From Planctomycetota bacterium (GTDB lineage: Bacteria; Planctomycetota; Phycisphaerae; Sedimentisphaerales; Anaerobacaceae), in the NCBI GenBank assembly GCA_023135255.1, contig JAGLTN010000148.1:1-6111 (forward strand): 6,111 nt of DNA, read 5' to 3'. Of the stretch, positions 1 through 4,631 are shown one piece after another. The number at the start of each line of letters is the position of its first letter. Position 1 is the stretch's first letter. A model generated the notes under the pieces. That model saw only the letters and a program-made list of their open reading frames with translations. It was not told where the DNA came from and searched no databases. The translations under genes and the position numbers were made by a program.

Positions 1-168
1 GTCAATAGGGATAAACCAATTGGGCGAAAGAGTATATTCTATTGCATCAAGGATAGTGGATTTTGAAGAATCTCCTGCTCCTACTAGACAAACTAAAGGC
101 TCATCTATCTGGAAATTAGCGAACTGAATTCCACGGAAATGTTTTATCTCAATATGACAAATACGCAT
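1..168 (-). CDS. OLD/RecF-like ATPase, N-terminal part (runs off window)
   Basis: Only the first 56 codons are in the window; the gene continues past base 1. The protein begins MRICHIEIKHFRGI, the usual first strand and FRG-type turn of OLD/RecF/SMC-like ATPases. A Walker A loop follows at residues 30-38 (GAGDSSKST, with Lys36 and Ser37/Thr38 as nucleotide ligands), and then ILDAIEYTLSPNW. The GDSxKSTILDAIE...LSP wording is typical of OLD-family ATP-dependent endonucleases, the group that includes GajA of Gabija; a Toprim nuclease domain would be expected in the missing part. An AAGGTG ribosome site sits 6 nt before the ATG. The gene is last in a minus-strand operon after the DUF2779 nuclease and the SIR2 stub (44-nt gap to the stub). 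The Walker A loop has Ser35 where Gly is usual. The ATPase call is firm. Whether this is a full OLD nuclease or an ATPase-only relative cannot be told here. Confidence 0.85.
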   Translation of the reverse strand, partial: MRICHIEIKHFRGIQFANFQIDEPLVCLVGAGDSSKSTILDAIEYTLSPNWFIPID

Positions 169-212
169 TATGAACACCTTTTTAAACTATAAAGTTTTAT
201 TATTCAGTCTCT

Positions 213-356
213 TTATATCACCTCGAAAATGTTCTTGATATCAGGAATGCCGAGAGCACAGGAACTTCCCGCTCCCAAAAAGAACCCCATGTTTTTTGAA
301 TACGATAGTTGATTTTTTAATTCTCGAATTTCTCTAATAAGGTTGAATTTATCCAT
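213..356 (-). pseudogene. SIR2-like protein remnant, N-terminal 47 aa only
   Basis: A 47-residue reading frame with ATG start and TAA stop. It opens with a charged helix (MDKFNLIREIRELKNQL). At residues 22-40 it reads NMGFFLGAGSSCALGIPDI, the glycine-rich NAD-binding loop (GAGxS...GIPD) that opens SIR2-like domains of bacterial defence proteins. It stops seven codons after that loop. Full SIR2 domains run to roughly 200-300 residues and need a later Asn/His active site, which is absent. Only 44 nt separate the stop from the next gene, so no frameshifted remainder can be hidden here; an internal deletion is the simplest reading. A GGGA ribosome site lies 7 nt before the ATG, and the ATG is 16 nt after the stop of the upstream nuclease gene, so it is probably still translated. 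The alternative, a natural 47-aa microprotein, is less likely because the loop resembles the full-length family so closely. Confidence 0.75.
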
Positions 357-372
357 CGTAATTCCCTTTTAT

Positions 373-1815
373 TTAATCTTTCAACTCTTCGTATAACTTC
401 ACCATCGCAAGAGTATCGACTCGACAATATGCCAGCAAATCCCTTCTAATCTGCTCACACTCTTGCTTGTCATATTCTCCCATCGCCATCCCTGCAAAAA
501 CAGCTATGGCATCACTACCATTACCTACTGACATATCATCGTAATTCAGCTCAGGATCAGTAATCATCACAGGCAAAACCTTCTTAATGCTAAAACTCCC
601 ATGAAACAGAGGGTCATAATAATAACTGGATATTATCTTGCAGAGGTCTTCCAATCGACCTACCAGCTTTTTCAAATCCTCAGCTAAGTCAGGAAACAAC
701 TTTCCAAGCCCATTAATCACTGTCTTCTCAAAAGGACTATACGAAAAGATTGTCCCCTTATTTCCACAGTCTCTAATAAGATTCTCAGCAAGCTCTCTCC
801 TGCAGTCCCCACTTGGATCAGCAAGATATTCAAAATGCTCTTCATTTTTTCCAGGAGCAGAATACTTATGAATAGAATATTGTGTGGGAATCTGGGTATA
901 AGGAGCAATGTTAGGATAAAGAGGGATTGCTGTCATGACAGTTTCAAAGTCAAGATAATAGGCAGGATAAACTATTTTCTCCAAAGCTTGTTTTAATCCC
1001 TGCTTATCAATCACAGCTTTACCAGATAAGACTGCTTGCCTTACCTTCTGTTGAGTGTCTGTTAATTCAAAACTATCGGGGATATCTTCAATCCTTGATA
1101 CTTTCAAGTCCCTCAACTGACAAAACTTCGTATGATGAAGTCGAGGCAAATCAAAGATATGGTTATCACTATCGCCCCAACATTGCTTAAACAAGTCACA
1201 TCCCTTGCAGATTGATTCTAAGCTCTTATTAGGCATAGAATTGGATCGCAATAGAGCAACTACCGCAGGACCCAGCTTTTCAAATTCAGTTACAACTTTG
1301 AACACTTCATCTTTACAATCAACTTCCTCAAAAAGTTTTTCATCATTCATTCCCAGCCTATAATCTTTAGAAACAAGCATAAGCGAACAAGAAGAAACCT
1401 TAAGACCTGCTTTTTTAGCAACCAAAGTTGTATATGCAAGATCCTCAACAAGTTCAGTTTTCTTATTGGTAGCAGATTTTACCTCAACTACTTTCCAGCC
1501 ATTATCCTGGCGTAGCAAAATATCTGCCTTAGCAATAAAGCTGTCTGTAATGAAAGTAGCTTCAAATATGACGGAACAGTTTTGGTCTTTGAGTAGTTCA
1601 GCAGTAGTCTTAGCAGCTGATATATTTTCACCGCTGACTAATATGCCTTGAGGATAGAGAGTTCTGGCTCGTCTGCCAATCTGAATGCCTTCTTCAATGA
1701 TAAACTTATCATGAAGCGATAAAGGCTCTGTAGAAGGATCATGGTAAATCTTCCAGCCCAATGTTGGGCAGGTAAAGGTATTCAGAAAAATATCTTTTGT
1801 AATATATCCTGTCAT
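373..1815 (-). CDS. DUF2779 protein: Cas4-like PD-(D/E)XK nuclease fused to RNase H-like exonuclease domain
   Basis: The protein has 480 residues and two nuclease-like halves. Residues 1-215 look like a Cas4/RecB-type PD-(D/E)XK domain: Cys16 (TCPTLGW), Glu85, Asp98 in AKADIL, and the catalytic strand VVEVKSAT with Glu111 and Lys113. A CKGCDLFKQC cluster supplies Cys203, Cys206 and Cys212. One early plus three late cysteines is the arrangement that holds a 4Fe-4S cluster in Cas4 and AddB. Residues 280-470 match DUF2779: YYLDFET (Asp289, Glu291), PYTQIPTQYSIH, FSYSPFEK (Glu363), RLEDL (Asp390), GSFSIKKVLP and YCRVDTLAM (Asp467), a DnaQ/RNase H-like acidic set. DNA or RNA processing is expected, but the substrate is unknown. 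The ATG at 1815 is chosen because GAGGA sits 5 nt upstream; an in-frame TTG at 1827 overlaps that ribosome site. It is first gene of the operon with the SIR2 stub and the OLD-like ATPase. A defence role is inferred from the neighbours. Confidence 0.86.
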   Translation of the reverse strand: MTGYITKDIFLNTFTCPTLGWKIYHDPSTEPLSLHDKFIIEEGIQIGRRARTLYPQGILVSGENISAAKTTAELLKDQNCSVIFEATFITDSFIAKADILLRQDNGWKVVEVKSATNKKTELVEDLAYTTLVAKKAGLKVSSCSLMLVSKDYRLGMNDEKLFEEVDCKDEVFKVVTEFEKLGPAVVALLRSNSMPNKSLESICKGCDLFKQCWGDSDNHIFDLPRLHHTKFCQLRDLKVSRIEDIPDSFELTDTQQKVRQAVLSGKAVIDKQGLKQALEKIVYPAYYLDFETVMTAIPLYPNIAPYTQIPTQYSIHKYSAPGKNEEHFEYLADPSGDCRRELAENLIRDCGNKGTIFSYSPFEKTVINGLGKLFPDLAEDLKKLVGRLEDLCKIISSYYYDPLFHGSFSIKKVLPVMITDPELNYDDMSVGNGSDAIAVFAGMAMGEYDKQECEQIRRDLLAYCRVDTLAMVKLYEELKD

Positions 1816-1820
1816 ATTAT

Positions 1821-1825
1821 TCCTC
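1821..1825 (-). promoter_or_regulatory. RBS that fixes the DUF2779 start
   Basis: GAGGA on the minus strand lies 5 nt before the ATG at 1815. It overlaps the TTG at 1827 that would otherwise extend the frame by four codons, so that TTG is part of the ribosome site and not the start. Confidence 0.75.
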
Positions 1826-1844
1826 AATCCTAAGTTATCAGTGA

Positions 1845-1863
1845 ATATTACTACATGTAATAT
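1845..1863. promoter_or_regulatory. Palindromic operator candidate over the -10 box
   Basis: ATATTAC-TACAT-GTAATAT is a perfect inverted repeat with 7-bp arms and a 5-nt centre. It covers the -10 box and most of the spacer of the promoter, where a dimeric repressor would block RNA polymerase. The geometry suits a helix-turn-helix dimer. The Rrf2-type regulator encoded upstream is a possible but unproven binder. AT-rich DNA gives short palindromes by chance, hence the moderate confidence. Confidence 0.45.
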
Positions 1864-1873
1864 AAGATGTCAA
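1845..1873 (-). promoter_or_regulatory. Sigma70-type promoter of the DUF2779-SIR2-OLD operon
   Basis: On the minus strand a perfect TTGACA (1873-1868) is followed by a 17-nt spacer and TAATAT (1850-1845), four of six matches to the -10 consensus. Transcription would start near 1838, giving a leader of roughly 20 nt that contains the GAGGA ribosome site. It is the best promoter I see for the operon. Confidence 0.65.
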
Positions 1874-1963
1874 GAATTACACTTTGATAAAATAATAACT
1901 CTAAAACTTATGCAGAAATCAAATAACCCTTTTTTACAACAACTAATTTTTAATACACCAGTC

Positions 1964-2043
1964 CCTTACCAGTCATTTTTCTCTCAATTACTACCCTAAC
2001 TATGGATTATATAGGGAAAGAGTCACCAGTAAGCACCGGTGAC
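1964..2043. repeat. 80-bp dispersed repeat, copy 1
   Basis: This stretch aligns without gaps to 4530-4609, with 59 of 80 positions identical by hand count. The best parts are an exact 16-mer, AATTACTACCCTAACT (1986-2001), and a distal block ACCAGTAAGCACCGGTGAC (2025-2043, 17 of 19 identical), 39 bp apart start to start in both copies. Similarity drops off sharply outside these limits. Together with the operon promoter region (1816-1963) and the Rrf2 downstream hairpin it accounts for the 310-bp gap between the nuclease and Rrf2 genes, in which I see no coding frame. On the minus strand it lies after the Rrf2 gene and before the nuclease gene. Confidence 0.8.
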
Positions 2044-2047
2044 TCTT
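2018..2047 (-). terminator. Hairpin terminator downstream of the Rrf2 gene
   Basis: A perfect 10-bp stem (AAGAGTCACC against GGTGACTCTT) closes a 10-nt loop. On the minus strand it is followed by TTTCCC, a weak U-tract. It lies about 80 nt after the Rrf2 stop and inside repeat copy 1. The stem is near-symmetrical, so it could also act on plus-strand transcripts. The equivalent stem in repeat copy 2 is imperfect. Confidence 0.55.
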
Positions 2048-2126
2048 AATCTATGAAACTAAGGACAATTCCTCATTAAAAAAACAAAGAAGTTTAATAA
2101 ATAGCAACTATCTTTATTTTTCAAAC

Positions 2127-2522
2127 TTAACTAATCAAAGTATTGAATTTAGTTTTTTCAAATACAGCCTGAAACTGAGTAATGGCTTTGCCGTAAACTG
2201 CTTCAATCTTGTCAGTGAATTTCTTGTCAGGAATCTGCTCTTCAAGGTTGAGCTGATTGTTCATCGGCCCATCTACTGCCTCGATAACTTCCATCATATT
2301 GATCTTACTGACAGGCTTAACCAGTGAAAAACCACCTCTTGGACCTCTTTTGCTTCTGAGGATATTGGCCCTTACCAGTTGCTGCAGTATTTTGAGCAGG
2401 TATTCCAGCGGAATGTTGTATTCCTTGGAAATTTCATTAGATAGGATAATTTTCTTATCGGCATTTTTGCCCATATACCCTACAGCCAGCAGGGCATATC
2501 CAGTTGATCTACTAATTTTCAT
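2127..2522 (-). CDS. Rrf2-family transcriptional regulator without Fe-S cysteines
   Basis: A 131-aa winged-helix DNA-binding protein of the Rrf2/IscR/NsrR family, at the usual family length. The start MKISRSTGYALLAVGYMG, the recognition region (residues 28-56, ISKEYNIPLEYLLKILQQL) and the wing (RSKRGPRGGFSLVKP) followed by MMEVIEAVDGP are all classic. Fe-S members carry three cysteines between the wing and the dimer helix. This protein has no cysteine at all, so it is probably a redox-independent or ligand-sensing member. The ATG at 2522 is preferred over the one at 2528 because AAGGAG lies only 1 nt from the earlier ATG and 7 nt from the later. Its DNA is visibly richer in G+C than its neighbours (53 of 120 bases over 2161-2280), which suggests a different history. 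An 89-nt gap separates it from the small membrane-protein gene upstream, so co-transcription is possible. Its targets are unknown. Confidence 0.9.
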   Translation of the reverse strand: MKISRSTGYALLAVGYMGKNADKKIILSNEISKEYNIPLEYLLKILQQLVRANILRSKRGPRGGFSLVKPVSKINMMEVIEAVDGPMNNQLNLEEQIPDKKFTDKIEAVYGKAITQFQAVFEKTKFNTLIS

Positions 2523-2529
2523 TTTCATT

Positions 2530-2535
2530 CTCCTT
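2530..2535 (-). promoter_or_regulatory. RBS that fixes the Rrf2 start
   Basis: AAGGAG on the minus strand is 7 nt before the ATG at 2522 and only 1 nt before the in-frame ATG at 2528. The second ATG is therefore the likely start, giving the family-typical MKISRSTGYALL. Confidence 0.7.
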
Positions 2536-2617
2536 CATATTAAAACACGGGAAAAAATCTTATTTATTCAGCCCTAAACAATATTTCTTGTATTTATATC
2601 TCGATATGCATCTTACG

Positions 2618-2731
2618 TTATTTGAATATTAAGTCAAGTAATTTACGTTCTTTAGAACCAATCAGAACTACAGTTGCTATAAGTAATATAGCTCCTAAAA
2701 CCATTGTTCTTGTATGAAATTCAATTTTCAT
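2618..2731 (-). CDS. Small single-span membrane protein, 37 aa
   Basis: A short frame with a full start signal: GGAG lies 6 nt before the ATG. The product begins with a polar segment (MKIEFHTRT) and has one hydrophobic span at residues 10-25 (MVLGAILLIATVVLIG). It ends in a charged, partly amphipathic tail (SKERKLLDLIFK). Positive charge follows the span, but the short N-terminus carries mixed charge, so topology cannot be called with confidence. I do not recognise a family. It lies upstream of the Rrf2 gene on the same strand (89-nt gap) and is divergent from the 50-aa membrane protein across a 157-bp interval. Small single-span proteins of this kind often modulate a membrane partner or act as toxins; neither is shown here. 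The evidence is the RBS plus a clean hydrophobic segment, so it may prove to be chance. Confidence 0.5.
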   Translation of the reverse strand: MKIEFHTRTMVLGAILLIATVVLIGSKERKLLDLIFK

Positions 2732-2839
2732 ATTTCTCTCCACATATCAAATCTCAGATTACTTCCCTAATATCGCAAAATCCACATATAGAAAACGTTA
2801 AATTAATACTTAAAAATAAGCAAGTTCGATTTTTTAGGC

Positions 2840-2868
2840 AAGACAGGATAAATTTTAAGAGTTATAAT
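2840..2868 (+). promoter_or_regulatory. Promoter of the 50-aa membrane protein gene
   Basis: A perfect TATAAT (2863-2868) is preceded by a 17-nt spacer and AAGACA (2840-2845), four of six matches to the -35 consensus. A start near 2875 leaves a short leader holding the GAGGA ribosome site (2880-2884). The agreement of promoter, ribosome site and start supports the small gene behind it. Confidence 0.45.
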
Positions 2869-2888
2869 TATTCCATATTGAGGAAATA

Positions 2889-3041
2889 ATGAAAATTACA
2901 ATACTAATATTATTCATAATCATGGTTCTTGTTTTAATTTTGCCCAAAAAGAATAATACTCCCCCAAATGATGAACATACTGATGAAGATTTTGAAGATG
3001 ACCTTATTATGGGTATTTATGACGATGAAGATGAGGATTAA
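2889..3041 (+). CDS. Small membrane-anchored protein with acidic tail, 50 aa
   Basis: GAGGA lies 4 nt before the ATG, and a TATAAT promoter lies just upstream. Residues 2-18 are almost wholly hydrophobic (KITILILFIIMVLVLIL) and are followed by PKK, so an N-terminal membrane anchor is likely; no cleavage site or lipobox cysteine is seen. After a short polar linker (NNTPPNDEHT) the tail is strongly acidic: residues 32-50 (DEDFEDDLIMGIYDDEDED) hold 12 Asp/Glu and no basic residue. Such a tail could bind a basic partner or metal ions, or mimic nucleic acid. I do not recognise a family. It is the only plus-strand gene I support in the window. It diverges from the 37-aa membrane protein gene and converges on the HEPN gene, with 91 bp between the two stops; I see no clear terminator there. 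Confidence 0.62.
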   Translation: MKITILILFIIMVLVLILPKKNNTPPNDEHTDEDFEDDLIMGIYDDEDED

Positions 3042-3132
3042 AAAGACAATTAGATGAGAACAATTATAAGTAAAGAAGCATACGCAGTTAATAATGAATT
3101 TCGAGTAAACGAGATAGGTTAACAAGTTTCAA

Positions 3133-4434
3133 TTACTTTTTATTTCGCCAAAAACCACAAACATTATATTCCAATATTCCATCAGGGAGCCCGGTTTTGA
3201 AGCATGAATTGCTAAGGTCAGAAAGTAAATCATTGGGAGTCTCTGCCTTTTCACCGAAACGTTTCTTGAAATTTCTTCGTAATAATACACTTGAGAGAAC
3301 TGCGGCAGCTAAATGCCTTGCTTGTTCTCTGCAAAAATCTTCACTTTTAAGTTCCGAGCCATGCAATGTCCGTGAACGTTCATTGTATATATTTTTCATG
3401 AACTTCTTAGCTTCGCTCCTGAATTTAAGCTTTGGTTCCAAGAGAGTCGCAACATGTGTCGATAATTTCTCAGAAATACTCTCACCCTTTTCGCCAAGCA
3501 AGGCTTCAATAGAGGTAATAGACAAAGCAATAGCAATAGAATTATTTGTTTGTAAATCTGATTCAACAAGAAGGTGAACAGCATTGTGGATACGCTTTCC
3601 AAAAGAATCTTTTTTGGTAGATTCCATAAGATAAGCATTTAGGTATTGTTCAAGGGTAACTTTGTTTTCAAGAAGAACTCTTTTGTCCATATCTTTATTC
3701 ATCAATGCAAGAGACTTTGTAGCCGTTTGCAATACTTTACTGACCATTGTTTCCATTTTCTGGCAAACTTTGTTGCTCAAATTGCCCTGAACAATGGCAT
3801 TCAAGTTTGTTTTTCTATCATGAGGCTGGTTCCCAGTAGTTGTTTTTTCTGAAAAACAAACCTCCATATTGTTGTGTCGCCACAGCAGATTCTTGTCTTC
3901 ATTGCTACATTCTCTTCTTTTTTCAAGAATTTGATGGGCTGCCTCAAACCCCGCTAAGCCAATTGCTAAGCCCTGAGAAAAATCATCAAAAGAATCCTTG
4001 TCTTTATCAAATTCCATCTCATAAATAGTGAAAGGAGATGACACCTTATAAGATAACAGGTTCAGATTAATATTATGGACGAAAATTGAGTACAAGTCAT
4101 CAAAATTGATAGATTCTAACTCTGGACAGCCACTGCTTCCTGGACAAGCTATCTCATAGAACTTAGCAAGTATTTCTCCTGGTTCAATACAATAGGGTTT
4201 TTCCATTTTATTAGAGACATATTTCTCAAATGCTGTATTTATTCTCTCCATTTCGCCATATATTTCAGCTCGCCACCAGGCTTCATACCATAAGCTACTT
4301 TCTGTTACATCTGCCATGTCTTCAGTTGGATTATCATATAGTGTGCCAGCATAACTATATACCTCAGTTATTGTTTTAACTACCGTATCACGCAATTTCT
4401 GGTTATTTAGCAACTTGATTATTTCGTTCGACAT
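3133..4434 (-). CDS. HEPN-domain protein (Apea-like), 433 aa
   Basis: The C-terminal region, residues about 295-390, reads as an Apea-like HEPN domain. It has a helix IAIALSITSIEALLGEKGE, a second helix with STHVATLLEP, and then KKFMKNIYNERSRTLHGSEL with Arg353-x4-His358. The RxxxxH motif is the catalytic signature of HEPN ribonucleases. A final helix follows (CREQARHLAAAVLSSVLL). Residues 1-290 match nothing I recognise: they are mostly helical, with aromatic segments (SLWYEAWWRAEIYGEMERI) and scattered cysteines (82, 97, 103), and may sense the trigger or bind a partner. The ATG at 4434 has GAGG 10 nt upstream, a somewhat long spacing. It stands alone, between the Rrf2/small-protein group and repeat copy 2 plus the integrase gene. 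RNA cleavage in stress or phage defence is inferred from the HEPN family. The domain call is good; the role is not shown. Confidence 0.72.
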   Translation of the reverse strand: MSNEIIKLLNNQKLRDTVVKTITEVYSYAGTLYDNPTEDMADVTESSLWYEAWWRAEIYGEMERINTAFEKYVSNKMEKPYCIEPGEILAKFYEIACPGSSGCPELESINFDDLYSIFVHNINLNLLSYKVSSPFTIYEMEFDKDKDSFDDFSQGLAIGLAGFEAAHQILEKRRECSNEDKNLLWRHNNMEVCFSEKTTTGNQPHDRKTNLNAIVQGNLSNKVCQKMETMVSKVLQTATKSLALMNKDMDKRVLLENKVTLEQYLNAYLMESTKKDSFGKRIHNAVHLLVESDLQTNNSIAIALSITSIEALLGEKGESISEKLSTHVATLLEPKLKFRSEAKKFMKNIYNERSRTLHGSELKSEDFCREQARHLAAAVLSSVLLRRNFKKRFGEKAETPNDLLSDLSNSCFKTGLPDGILEYNVCGFWRNKK

Positions 4435-4484
4435 GTGAATTCTACCTCATTTTCTTAAATCCATACTTACAACAAGAAAACTAT

Positions 4485-4513
4485 AAGATAATATTAATAA
4501 TTATAACTATCAA
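4485..4513 (-). promoter_or_regulatory. Candidate promoter of the HEPN gene
   Basis: On the minus strand TTGATA (4513-4508, five of six) is followed by a 17-nt spacer and TATCTT (4490-4485, four of six). Transcription would start near 4478, with a leader of about 44 nt. The surrounding DNA is very AT-rich, so chance matches are common. Confidence 0.4.
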
Positions 4514-4529
4514 GAAATACTTTAGCAAG

Positions 4530-4609
4530 CCTCATCAGCCATTTATCTCATAATTACTACCCTAACTGTCCTTATAATAAAGAAAAACGTACCAGCAAGC
4601 ACCAGTGAC
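4530..4609. repeat. 80-bp dispersed repeat, copy 2
   Basis: The partner of 1964-2043, in the same orientation and ungapped. The exact 16-mer is at 4552-4567 and the distal block ACCAGCAAGCACCAGTGAC at 4591-4609. The central 23 bp (4568-4590) are poorly conserved (10 of 23). It begins 22 bp after the integrase stop and ends 96 bp before the HEPN start, matching the placement of copy 1 between the end of one minus-strand gene and the start of the next. Confidence 0.8.
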
Positions 4610-4611
4610 GC
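4582..4611 (-). terminator. Candidate terminator downstream of the integrase gene
   Basis: On the minus strand CGTCACT and GGTACG can pair with one bulge and one G-T around a 10-nt loop, followed directly by TTTTTCTTT. It occupies the same place in repeat copy 2 as the perfect hairpin in copy 1. The stem is weak but the U-tract is better. Confidence 0.4.
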
Positions 4612-4631
4612 CAGGTAGATTAATAACACCC

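Noticed and set aside
1957..1974. Direct repeat ACCAGTC-CCTT-ACCAGTC as a regulator or recombinase arm site
   Set aside because: Only two 7-mers, and the first is not conserved in repeat copy 2, so chance is likely.
1964..2047. Integron attC site, because CCCTAAC/GTTAGGG resembles the R box
   Set aside because: The R box fits only six of seven positions, I find no matching R'' partner at a fitting distance, and the recombinase is phage-type with no integron-specific insert visible.
1828..2126. CRISPR array or tRNA gene in the longest gene-free stretch
   Set aside because: No regularly spaced direct repeats and no cloverleaf-like segment; the stretch is explained by promoter, repeat and hairpin.
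2704..2889. 61-aa plus-strand frame
   Set aside because: It needs a TTG start without a ribosome site and covers the promoter and leader of the better-supported 50-aa gene.
3054..3122. 22-aa frame (MRTIISKEAYAV...) after the 50-aa gene
   Set aside because: No ribosome site and too short to judge; it could be a gene remnant, but nothing supports it.
2934..3125. 63-aa hydrophobic minus-strand frame
   Set aside because: It is the antisense shadow of the 50-aa gene's acidic tail and downstream region, with no convincing ribosome site.
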